Part shown: piece by piece, positions 9,938 through 21,615 of the stretch
Layout: each line of letters opens with the position of its first letter
Numbering within the stretch: position 1 is the first letter of the stretch
Origin: Gordius sp. MW1
Lineage: Eukaryota; Nematomorpha; Gordioida; Gordea; Gordiidae
Assembly (NCBI GenBank): GCA_964036665.1
Contig: OZ038531.1
Location: 4,705,168 to 4,769,167 of the forward strand
Length of the DNA: 64,000 bases
Direction of reading: 5' to 3'
Translations under genes and position numbers: made by a program
Notes under the pieces: model-generated
The model's database searches: none
Told to the model about the DNA's origin: nothing
Seen by the model: only the letters and a program-made list of their open reading frames with translations

Positions 9938-12900
9938 TTAAGCGTTGATAAGAGCAGAAGCTGAAGCATCTTTTTTGCGCTCGTTCAGGTCTAACGAAGT
10001 GGCAAACGCTTCAAATTCTGACGCTCGTTCCTCTAGCAGCGCAAATTGGGACCGCAAAGAGGCTAGGGTGTTTAGAGCGTCAGCGTTGAGCGTTTCTTGT
10101 GGACGGTTTGAATCGGAAAACCAAGCTAGATCGGGCACTTTTTGCACGAGCCTGTAAAACGCTATCGCATCCAGGCCGGGATCTAGATTGGCGAAAGGCG
10201 CTTTCTATATATAAGCAAAAGCATAAATTGCATATTGAATAATATATCATCACATTTGAAGTGTAAAAAGTTTAAAGGGTATAAACCAGGGTATGACTAA
10301 AATGTTATTTTTGGTAAATCTAGTCTTTGATTGCAATTTTTGGTCGACCTATGGCTGATTTTAAAATTTCGACTTGGCCAAAATTAGGCCAAATAAATCC
10401 ATATTTAGGTTAGTTTAATTTCGGTCTATCTTCAATGTGACAGTTTATGATATAATTTAAAATACTAACACTCATATATTTCTAACTTACATGATATGAT
10501 ATCAAAACAAGCATTACCCTGTAATGGAGTTAAAAAAGGTATATACAATATTTTCAAAATGCATATTAACCAGTGGTTCTGAAAATTCCAAGTCAAGATT
10601 TTTGGTGCCCTGTGGTGAGGTGGGATTCTCGGTATCCGAGCTAGAGGGACAGCGTTTTTGTCGTCGCGTTTCGGCATTCTTACTCACATTCTCGCTCGAT
10701 TTTGACGTCTATGAGAGCAATGAAATTTATGTTTTGAATAGGTGCGTCTTGTTAGATGTAAGGGCCATTCCATGTCGATTCGTCAAAAAAAGACGATTTT
10801 CGACCGACCATTTCAGATCAGGATAATTTTTGGTGAGGGTGTAGGCCTCATTTATTAGATAAATTTCTAAAAGTTTTAGCCATTTTGGGCCAATACTTTT
10901 TAAGTTATGGACGTTTAAAGGGCCAAAATCACGTTCGGGAGCGTTTTATGAATTTTACTATTTTTGTCATATTTTTGAAAGTAATTGCGTTATTCACTCA
11001 GATTTTGGTGCATTTTGTTCCTAAAAAAATTCCCTATCGAAATAATTTAACCAAAAACCTCAAACTTTTGCGGTTAATTTTTTGTGGTAAAATTAGTGAA
11101 AAATCATAAAAACATATCTCTCCGGTATATGAAATCACCAATTTCACAATGTGAACTCCTTTATGGCCCATTATCATATTTCAATCATAAAAAGTTTGGG
11201 CGCGGCTACGAGATGGTCAAAAATTCGAAAAATTGCATTTTCAACAAAAATATTTATAGATGGCGGTATAATCAATTATCACAATAACATATTATGGTGT
11301 TTGCTTTTTATCAAATTCCAAATTTTTAAAAAATATATAATAAATAAAATATTGGATTAAAAATCAACTTAAATTTTGAACTTTTATCTACGCGGTGGGC
11401 AAAAAATCGAGTTTGAAAATAACTTTAGGTTTAATTAAGATAAAAAATGGTCACAACTAGCAAGAAATTTTTTTTAAAATACCTTTCATCCTGCATAAAT
11501 TTTTTATTTTTAGCATGGATTTTCAGTATAAAAATAAAAATCTATGAGCAATTTTGCCATCATATTAGTATTTATTTATTTTTTCAACCTCATATTAATT
11601 TTAGCATACCCCTATATCATTTAAGTTAAAATTCAAGATCTAATTTTTAAACTCGGATAATTGCCAATTGCGCAGAAAAAAAAATCAAATTTAAGTTTAT
11701 TTTTATTCCAATATTATTTATTTACCATATATTCTTTATAAATTTGCAATTTGATAAAAAATAAACACCATAATATGTTCTTGTGATAATTGATTATACC
11801 GCCATCTATAAATATTTTTGTTGAAAATGCAATTTTTTGAATTTTTTACCATCTCGTAGCCGCGCCCAAATTTTTTATGATTGAAATATGATAATGGGTC
11901 ATAAAGGAGTTCACATTGTGAAATTGGTTATTTCATATACCGGAGAAATATGTTTTTATGATTTTTCACTAATTTTACCACAAAAAATTAACCGCAAAAG
12001 TTTGAGGTTTTTGGTTAAATTATTTCGATAGAGAATTTTTTTAGGAACAAAATGCACCAAAATCTGAGTGAATAACGCAATTACTTTCAAAAATATGACA
12101 AAAATAGTAAAATCCATAAAACGCTCCCGAACGTGATTTTGGCCCTTTAAACGTCCACAACTTAAAAAGTATTGGCCCAAAATGGCTAAAACTTTCAGAA
12201 ATTAATCTAATAAATGAGACCTACACCCTCACCAAAAATTATCCTGATCTGAAATGGTCGATCGAAACCGTTTTGATTTGTCCTGGAATGGCCCGTAATG
12301 CAAATCGTTGTAAAACTTTAATATTGTTAAGTCAAAATGGCGATCCTCTTTATATTACGATTCTCATTGAAATTGTTAATATTGTATTTTAGTCTTTCCC
12401 CAATATTGATCTAGGAAAACGAAAGAAAACATCACAATTGTTTTCAAATGTCACTTACTTTTTCATCTTTTAAGGTTATCTTCTAGTTTATGGTTTTTTT
12501 TCTTTATATATATATAAAAATTTTAAGCATTTTATACAATTTAACATGCTGGCGTCTATACAGGTTGTCAATCAGATGTTCAAAATTTGGTATGGAATGC
12601 GTTATTTACGGATTTTTTTTTTACAAAAAATGCATTATAAAATTTAAATCATTTGTCAAAAATGAGCAAAAAACTTATGTTTGAATGTTAATTTTTCATG
12701 ACAAAAAATCGTTTTTCTATAGTTTAATCAATCGCGCCTATGGAGAATCTATTATTTTACCGTATCAGGCATTCTATTAAATGTAACGGCATTCAATTTA
12801 TAGAAAGTGGGAGGAGGGTCCATAATAGCAAAATTATGTACAAAATTTAAATAAAGTTTACAATCTAAGTAATGTGGCAATACCTCGTTAAAAAACTGTT

Positions 12901-15900
12901 GATTTCATTGGTATATTATTATGTATATTTTAGTTGAGTAAGTTGATAGAAAATATTCAAAGTTTTTAAAAATTAATTATATTAGAATAGAGGTTATTAA
13001 AGCGCTTGTAAATTTTGTAAATAAATTTTGATATTCAATTTTGCATTTAAAATAAAGTATTCAATAATTAGTTAAACGAAATAGATTAAGCATTAAAAAG
13101 AAAGGGAACATACATAATTTCTAATTTCATCAATAAAAGCTTTTTTGGGATAAGTCAAAGATTTGGAACCATATGAACCTATACAATACAATCCTGAAAA
13201 TTGATAAAAGATTGCATATAATTTATACGTTTTATTATAATTCTATTTTCAATCATAAAGCTTAATTGAATAAAAAGTTAAATTCGTTGCTATACCTTAA
13301 AAAATAAGGTTGTCAATCATTATTATATACTTAATAAAATTTAACATCTGTTTAAATAATGAACAAACTTAACTATTTACAGTTTAAGCCCCCCCCCCTA
13401 AAAATGTTTCCAATTAAGTAGCTATAAATTTTTAAAATCAAGTTGTAAACCCTTTAATTGCTATGCAATTTTTATATGCTATATTTAATAGTGAATTGAA
13501 AGCTAGAGTTTAACAAAAAAACAGATATAAAATTATTATAGTCTCTACCAACCAGAAAAGCACGCAAACAACTTAGAAAGACTTTTGTTTATAACTATGT
13601 TGGGCAGATACGTTCCTTGATACTCGTAGTAATTCATAATTTAGGAAAAAATTTTGGTATACATTTGAATTAATTCAGCAACTTACATAATAAATTTTGC
13701 GAAATAATGTAATAAAACAAAATTAAACCTCTCGTTTTTCCGCAGTTTTAGAGGGACGAGTTAGGACCGTCGTCAACTTCGCCTTCACGAGGGCGTCCAT
13801 GTTGAAATGAGCAGGAGAGGGGTCGTAGTGGGCTTTGAAGGTTGTAGCGTGCAAATCGGGTGGGACGAAGGCTGGAGCTTTATACGTTTCGGGATCGAAC
13901 ATGCTATCTATCACGGAACTGTCAGATGAAAAACGTGATATATTTCAACCGTAATATATTTCAATCGCTAGGACGGATTTCATTTAGCGAAAAAGGCGTG
14001 GAATTGAGTGTTAAATTTAGAGCTTGTTGAAAGAGGCAGGTGTGGAACTACAAAGGAAAAACGTTGCGCTCTAAAAAGGGGAAATATATGCTTCTTATCG
14101 ATAGAGGATTTCTTAAATAATTTTCAAATAAATTTTATTAGAAGTTTGAGGGTTAGTATAACGCAAAAACTTTGGTGAATCGGTTTAACATTGGAGCGGT
14201 CAAAAATGGCCAAAAATGGGTTCAAACGGAGGTGGGGCTGAAAAATAAATCAATAACCGAAAATAAAAAAAAATTTTAATAAGTCTTACCACATAGAAGC
14301 CTCTTCGAAATTGGTAATAAAAAATGGCGGATAGACAATAATTTAGAATGTGCGATCCCAAATTAGGGGGTCAATAAATAAAAGAAGGAGAGAATGGGTC
14401 GTTGCCTCTAAGTCTGAGTACGTTGTGTACTAGCTCAAAATCGATATTTTTTATGGCATTTTTAATCTATTATTATTAAGCTTTTCCAGACTTAAGTGTC
14501 CGCAGTAGTGTTTTAAAAACGGCTGGGTTTTGTTTGGTTGTCCTTTGGTTTAACTAAGGACTTGTCTTAATATCAGATTCAGATTGAAATTGTGCGAGTT
14601 TATCATTGTCGAAATATCCGATGCAATTTCAAGGGCCAAACTCGGTTATAATTATTAATAATATTTGTTTTTTGATAGTTAAAAACGTTTTTTTTGTTTA
14701 TTTTAACTCTTGAGATTAAATCTGAACTTTGCTGATACCTAAAAATTTAAAAACATTTAACATTTAAGCTTAAGAAAAATTCAGCATCTTGCAAAATCGC
14801 TGTTATGTTATGCGTCTGAAATGTAAATCTGCTGTGAATTTGAAGTTAAGACACGGCTATGTTATAACCCGTACGACGATTTTCGCTGCGCAGCAAAATC
14901 CGATATTAAGACAGCCCTAAGAATAACGGTCGACTCAGGTCTGATATTCAAATTTTGACTAAGCCTAGAGGTCGACTAAAAATATCAAACCAAAATATCT
15001 TTAGTCTATTTAGGTTTAGTCGACTGCCGTTTATAAACCACTAATCCGCAGTAAAAACTTACATTCAAAAAATATAAAAATATTAAAATTATTCAAAAAT
15101 ACCAAAATACCCTTTTCACAGCCTTTTACAACTCACCCAAGTAATACAACAAATAAGCATTCACTATTTATTACCCATATGTATTGCATAGCAATAAATA
15201 AAACTCTTTACCTAATTAATTCACGCTATTATTTAATTAGACATAAGTAATAGTAGTGTGCTGCTAGAATTATAACTCTTCACAAAGTTAAAAACGCGTG
15301 ACACCAGCAGAAATCGTTCGGTGAAAAATTGCTGCAAAAAATAACTAAGAATGGTGATTTAGTTTAAAACATAAAATGTATTTAACAGTGAACCTATATT
15401 ATTACTACAGAGTACATCTTTATCAAATTCAAAAGTCGGTTCAAAATTTCTAATGGGGCAGCTCTAGAGAGGCCAAATTCACCCTGGAACATTAACAACC
15501 ATCTCCACATTATCATAAAAAAGGCCCTCAATTGAGTACCCTTCATAATAATTATCAATTTTATTATGAAAAATACCTAAATTATAACTTTAATACGAAA
15601 TTCAATGATTAATATGCTTTTTGTTGGGGGACATTTTTCAAGTTTTCGGCAAGTTGACGGGCCACCGAGAGATATTACATAAAACTCTTGAACATCATTT
15701 AAACTTGGCCCGAGCTCAAAAATAACTGGCGAAGAAGCGTCTATTCGCGACATGCACAAAGCGATGGCCAAATGCAAGCAACGAAAAAGTGACGTAATAC
15801 GTATAAACCATATAGGATTTTCCCCATTCTGGCATTTAGCTAATTTTAAAAAATTGATATTTTAAAAGGATGATTAATAAATTTGCTTTAATTTCCTTTT

Positions 15901-18900
15901 CCTCCTGTGGAACTGAACAGCAGCTGTACCAAATACAACTATGGACCCGACCCGAAATCATGTAATGTTGTTATTTTAGCCATGCCATCAAATATTTACA
16001 ATTTTAAATCAGTTTTAAAAAAGCCCATTCCTAAGCTATTTTAAAAAAATCATCTTAGTTATCAATTGCTCGTTCGCTTTAAAAGTTAATGATTTTTCAA
16101 AACCTTTTAGCCAAAAATTGCAACTATCCTCCAAAACCTAATTTTTCTCAATGACTCGTAGATAACAATCAATGTGTGTAATTATACCCCTCTGCTACTT
16201 TTAAAAAATGTAAATTAGTCTCAATTGGAAAATACTATAAGTTAAAATGTCCCATCAAGTAGGACAGTCATTAATGCCAAACACTGAGATGGTCAAGTCT
16301 TAAGACAAAACATTTTTAAGATATATAAACTTTTTAAATTTCTTACACATTATATTTATACTATATTAAGCCGTAATTCGATTTAGGGTTATGATGCTAT
16401 ATTAATAAAATTGGATCAACCTCCTCCCTCTATATTATTCTATCCTAAATTTTAAACGGTTTGGGGTCTCAAGGCCCCATGCCTGACCAACGGAATTTTA
16501 AATATCTCGTGCTAAAGATGGGTAAACAATTAAATCAGCTGTTGGGTATTTACCGATCGAGACAATCGGGGACGCGTGGTATCGCCGCGACGGTAGGGCT
16601 CCGATCAGCTGTTCTACCATCGTCAGCTGTTTTGCGCTCGGGTGATCTCGTCACAACCGCCTGACGTTCGGATGAGGTAGAGGAGAACGTCATGTCGGTA
16701 CGATACTCCACCCACACCGTAAAACCGGGCGGGTCATTGTCCCGGGGGCCGGTGGGGGAGGAGGAAGAAGGTGAGGGTGCCGCTATCTTGAGGGTGCGGG
16801 GTGCGTGCCCGAGGGTGGGAGAGGTACCGCCCGCGAGCGGCAAAACAGGGCGCGATGCTCTAAGTCGATAACAAACGACGAACGTAGAGTCGGGAGCGCT
16901 TTGTTGACGCGCCAAGCGGTAAGCGGGTAGAGTACGAGACACCGTGAGTAGACGCTTGAGAGCGGAACCCATGTTAGTGTAGATGCCGAAAGCGCTGGGA
17001 CTACAACTGGGACCGGCGCCCGAAGCGCTGGTGTAAGAAGCCGAAGTAACGCCAACTTTTTGAGTAGCTGCCCCAAAAAATTGTGCACAATTTATTATTT
17101 TACTTTTATAAGGTAAAATACATACTTTTTCGTTATATTAAATCAAAATAATTTTGTTGGGTAAATCGATACATGAGATGGTATTCAACAGGGTGACCCA
17201 TAAGGTCCACCTTGTTTTGCCTAGGAATAAGAATTTAATCGTATCGCTCTATTCTACCCAATGCGCATTAACATTAAACGTCTACTAACTTGATGATGCG
17301 ACCTTATGGGGCTCTCCAGAAGATATTTTCAAAGCCATACCTACATTTAATCGGTTATTATGAAGCCGCTTTAAATCTAAAACTAATCATTTCGAAATGC
17401 GAGATATTCAGTGCCCTGGTATCGTTTCCCCCCCCCCCCCATTTTAAGCCTTTTTGAAAGTCGAAACGGAGAGTTTTACATATATGAGCTCTCCAATAGG
17501 CAGTCAAACCGCCTTGAAAGAGTTTCTACATAATCATTTATCAAATCTAATTTCAAAGACGGAACTCATCAATACCCTCCCCCAAACATCATGCATTTTA
17601 CATTATTAAAAATTATTTCAACGTCTCGAAATTTCAACACTATTTTCGTTCTTCATCTGCTTTTCTGCTTCAAATGATCTTAAAAAGCTACGATAGCTTT
17701 ATGAGAAGGTTCCTGGAAACAATCCTCAACATTGATTTCAGCATTTCCTCGTGGCTAGTCTCATTACCCAATAAAGCAGGCGGTTTAGGCATAGGCCAAA
17801 CTGCCTCAATCTCATTGAATGCCTTCACCTCTGCCTAAAAATATCGACAGATTAGTTACACCAAGTGTACTCGTTCGACCCCCTTATAGAGCCCTGCACG
17901 GGGCGTCCGAAGCCCAGCTCGGCCCGCCGTTGGGCCGGGCTAGAGCCAAAAATTAAAATTTAATCGGGCCACGGGCTCGAATTTGGCCTGATAGATCAAC
18001 TCGCGATACCCGCGCCCGGCCCGAGGCAAAATCTAGCTAAAATTTTTTAAAAACTTTTTACTAATTCCTTCGTTGAGAAGGCTATTTGGAGGAGACAAAA
18101 TATTTTTATGTTAAATGAAAGGTCCGGGTGGTATTCCGAATAATTTTTTTTTATATATTTACATTTTAAAAAAGTCGGGCCGGGTTCGGACTTGAGTAGG
18201 TAGAATATTTTTGGCTCGGATCGAAAAAAGATGGGCTCATGCCGGTAGTGTTGCAAAAACGATTGGGTTTCGTTTGCTCGACCTTCGATTTTAGTCGACT
18301 AAACATATAAAACAGACCACAGATTTGACCCAAAAGCCTTTACAAGGGTCGAACAAACGAACCCCACCCGTTTCACAACTCTACCACCAACTTATTACTT
18401 TAAACAAAAAATACATTTCCCTCGCAACGTATAATTTTAACTCCACAGCTGGCCGCTTTTAAAGGGTGATACTACCTACTTGCACGCTTTCGAATTATGA
18501 TTTATTTATTTTCATTCCTTCCCACTTTTATATTTTATATATATCCCATTTTTATACTTCGCCTATATCATGTTTATACATCGGATCGAATAAACAAAAT
18601 TGTAATCATAAAAAAATTATAAGTATGTAAAGGAATATATGAATAAAAAATGCTTTAAGAAGCTAACGTAACCAACTTTTTTGAATAACACGATCAATCG
18701 CCCCTAAGGGTGAACAATTTTTGATTTTTTGTTTTGTTATTTATGTTAAAAAATACTTTTATTAGGTAAAAATGATACATAAAGAGATAGAGTAACTAAG
18801 TATAAAAGAATATATGAATAAAAAAGTATTCTTCCGATTAGACAAGAGCCAACAAGGGCCGTGTGTCAAATAAGGATTTATAATTTGTATTTAACTATCA

Positions 18901-20189
18901 AAATACCAATTTTAGAGGGTAAAACTTTTGATCTTTATTTAGAGCAACTTTTTTATAAATTTGATAATTTTATACCTTAAATAATAATTTTTCAAGATTT
19001 GATTCGAATTCTTTGTTAAATTATTATAAAAGCTTTTAAAATAGTATTGCAGCGCTTTATGATTATAAAGGAGGGAAAACAATTAAGCATATCCAAATTT
19101 TAAAATGATAATAATATTTAACATAAAATCAGCTAACTAGCAATGAGATTTGCTTGAAAAATGCATTAATATTTTCGATTGCATTAAGTAATTAGTACAA
19201 AGTAAATTAACATGACATAATGTATAATTTGATTAATTTTTTATGATCTCATGTGATTAACAAAGTGGGAATTTTAACTAAATTGTTGATTTTATAAATA
19301 TAACTATTTATCAATTACAAGGTTTTATATAATAAAACACTTATAAGATAAAATATAAATTTAATGAAAAAGTAGTATTTCAAAAATTAAGAAATTCAAT
19401 TATCATCAGTAATTAGGATTTACCATTATCACCAGTTTGTTGAGAGGATCGTGCTTGTGCAAAAGGACTAAGTGGACTTAAGTGCCATACTTCTAAAATC
19501 ATAGTTTCTTCATCAACAGTTTTAAGTGAGATTTCTACAAGAAGCTCCTCTTCTTCTTGTATAAATTCATCCTGAGTTCCTTGTGAACTATTGTAATCAC
19601 CACTTGAATGTGTACAATGGGCTAACACACGTTTAACTTCATTCATCACATCAGGCAAATCAAAAATAGCCAAGTTAAACTGCAAGGTGTAGAAAATCAT
19701 CAATAATGCAATGTTATATTGAAAAAAAATTATTTATGACAAGCTAATTATGAATATTAATATGTAACATTATTTAAAAAAAGTATAACTTTAATCAATT
19801 ATTAACATAAAAATACTTATTATATCAAGTGCCAATTGAATGTATTTTATAATATAAATAAAATTTGTAATCTCCAATATTAATTTAATATTTTAAGTTT
19901 GGTCAATTTCCTATTATAAATTTATCAAAATGAGATAAAAATTAGGCCATTCCTATACAAAAATAAAATAAATTAAAAGCAGTTTTAGATACATTGCTGT
20001 TAGTATAAATAATAACAATATTTATATAACCCATTCTTGTCCCCCCGAAAATGGTTTTGAGTATGTTTTTATCTTTTCTCCGAGACGTGATTGTACTATA
20101 ACCTGCACGGCTTTAAAGGTAAAATATTTATAAAATTTTTCTATTTCTTTTCTTTCATTGTGACTTAATATTAAATTTTCAGCTGACAT
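9938..20189 (-). CDS. ATG13: autophagy-related protein 13, six exons over 10 kb
   Basis: Regulatory subunit of the ULK1/Atg1 kinase complex that starts autophagy. Exons on the minus strand: 20189-20031, 19679-19424, 17067-16554, 13918-13729, 10708-10571 and 10204-9938. All junctions are GT/AG, phases agree, and the sum is 1524 nt (507 residues; human about 517). The HORMA domain fills roughly residues 10-230: FKAVQVIVQSRLGEKI, FNLAIFDLPDVMNEVKR, LLVEISLKTVDEETMILEVW, then RLLTVSRTLPAYRLARQQ. The middle is Ser/Pro/Thr-rich and disordered, as in the family. The C-terminus has DAIAFYRLVQKVP and ALLEERASEFEAFATSLD, matching the conserved tail that ends in a ULK/FIP200-binding helix. Introns are 351, 2356, 2635, 3020 and 366 bp, the large ones carrying transposons. 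Exon 3 is strikingly GC-rich. I saw no obvious LIR motif. Confidence 0.93.
10762..12294. mobile_element. 1.5-kb long-inverted-repeat element in ATG13 intron 4
   Basis: Two arms of about 640 bp facing each other around a short centre near 11.53 kb. Termini are GGGCCATTCCATGTCG on the left and, inverted, GGAATGGCCC on the right. GTAA abuts both ends, a possible 4-bp target duplication. Both arms hold the same 74-codon open frame (10885-11109 plus, 11956-12180 minus, both containing ERFM and KVIALFTQILVHF). This follows from the inverted repeat and is not good evidence for a gene. A transcript through it would fold into a long hairpin. Confidence 0.9.
14506..15043. mobile_element. hAT-like MITE in ATG13 intron 3
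   Basis: Termini TAGTGTTTTAAAAACGGC and, inverted, GCCGTTTATAAACCACTA, flanked by GTCCGCAG (14498-14505) and ATCCGCAG (15044-15051), 7/8 identical. The interior is AT-rich with TCGACTAAAC motifs and no ORF. The repeat at 18.25 kb has related ends. Confidence 0.8.
15577..15833 (-). other. coding-like open stretch in ATG13 intron 3, origin unclear
   Basis: On the same strand as ATG13, a frame opens after an AG at about 15830 and reads NGENPIWFIRITSLFRC, then ALCMSRIDASSPVIFELGPS, to a stop near 15577. Its codon use is less AT-rich than the surroundings. The second part overlaps a GGTGGCCCGTCAAC terminus (about 15655-15668, inverted), the end of the MITE family seen at 32.56 kb. It could be a skipped exon, a captured gene fragment or chance. 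The ATG13 exon phases already fit without it, so I did not include it. Confidence 0.35.
17886..18245. repeat. GGGCCGGGC-type repeat in ATG13 intron 2
   Basis: Begins AGAGCCCTGCACGGGGCG and contains GGCCCGCCGTTGGGCCGGGC and CGCGCCCGGCCCGAGG, ending near GGGCTCATGCCGG. Belongs with the other CCCGGCCC-rich dispersed repeats; probably a non-autonomous DNA transposon. Confidence 0.6.
18246..18392. mobile_element. small MITE in ATG13 intron 2
   Basis: Inverted ends TAGTGTTGCAAAAACG..TTGGGTTTCGTTTG and CGAACCCCACCCGTTTCACAACTCTA, about 147 bp apart, with GTCGACTAAAC in the middle. Related to the 14.5 kb element. Target duplication not clear. Confidence 0.6.
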
Positions 20190-21607
20190 TTGGTTCGGTG
20201 ATTTTTATCGAATAGCGTCAACGAAATTTCAATTCATTAAATCATAGTCTAAATCAAATATTGGCTTAGAAAAAAATACTTAAATAAATATTTTGATCTA
20301 CAAATAAAATAATATAGCAAAAAACAAATAAATTTTGATTTTGTTTTCATAATAGATTAAATTATAGAAGTAAAAATATGATGTGTACTTATATTACCAA
20401 CTAACGTTAAATTATTTTCCTCAATTTCATTTATATCTACCTCTATTCTATTATCTCACATTGTTTAATTTTTCTTCCTCGGTGTCTACCGTGATACTAA
20501 GAGCACACGATTGTTGATGTTGACTTATTAATTTACCAAGATATTCGTATCACACGATTATTGATCCTCACCGATTGATACTTAATGATGGATCCTAACT
20601 TATTACCTAGCGTTGTGTGTTAGTATTGAACAGCCCCCCCCCTCCCGCATGTACAAGTTACCGACGGCGAGGAAAATAATACATCAATAATTGAACAAGG
20701 CACCCTAACCTTAACAAACCCAATCCATGGTGTATCGTAATGGAACAAGCTGGAAGTAACGCATGGAAACACTCTTACTCCAATAGAAAATTAAGGCTGA
20801 GTTCAAATCGAAGCAAGCAAAACTTACCATTGTTATAACACCCAACTCTTACCACTATTACACATATCAAATTGAGCGATACTCGTACGACCTTTTATCC
20901 AAAATTGCATCCAGATACCTATATATAAACCCTAAATCATAGTAGTGCAACATGTTAAACAATATAACAACATAAACATATTTTTATTATACTACTAAAA
21001 ACATATTATGGCAATTTCGAATATTTGTGCATCGGCACTTCAAATTAGAAATTTTTAATTCTTGAAAATTTTTGGGGGATTATCATATGAGTTTTGGTTT
21101 AATTTGTTGAAACGATGTTACATTACAAATTAAATGTTTAAAAATTAAAAAATATCGCCATCATACAACATTTGAGGGGAGTTTAATATCTTTTTTAACT
21201 TAGACAGTGTGAACCTTGCAGTAATAGTCTTGCCTCTCTTCGTTATTAGACTAGAATGTAAGCTCTTCATCTTTTACATTTTATAATAACTTTAAATTCC
21301 TGGCCGACAGCTAGCCGCTTTTAACGGATGATACATGCAATGCTTTCGAATTATGATTTAGTTTTATTTCTTACCCACTTTTATAATTTAAATATTTTCT
21401 ATTTTTATACTTCGCCTTTATAATATTTCTGCATCGATTAAACAAAATTTTTATCATAAAACATAATCTGTTTATCAAATATCGCGAAGTTATTAAATTC
21501 TCGCTTGTAAATTTGTTCAATTACATTTTATCTGCCTTAGTGAAAGTGTATTATAATTTTTTTTGTAATAGATCATTTTTGCATCTTTGAACCCAATTAT
21601 TTCAAGT
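20190..21607. other. intergenic DNA upstream of ATG13
   Basis: Should contain the ATG13 promoter. AT-rich, with CCTCGGTGTC near 20478 and the inverted-looking CGACGGCGAGG near 20665, which may be the ends of an old 190-bp element. A C-run lies at 20634. No ORF of interest. Confidence 0.4.
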
Positions 21608-21615
21608 GTTTGATG

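Noticed and set aside
10465-10677. Minus-strand ORF starting MPKRDDKNAVPLARIPRI
   Set aside because: Wrong frame of ATG13 exon 5. The neighbouring frame gives a Ser-rich segment with matching splice phases on both sides.
10885-12180. Pair of identical-looking 74-codon proteins facing each other
   Set aside because: They fall in the two arms of a long inverted repeat. No homology, and the similarity is explained by the palindrome.
16783-17088. Minus-strand 101-codon ORF starting MHNFLGQLLKK
   Set aside because: Alternative frame of GC-rich ATG13 exon 3; the HORMA motif is in the other frame.
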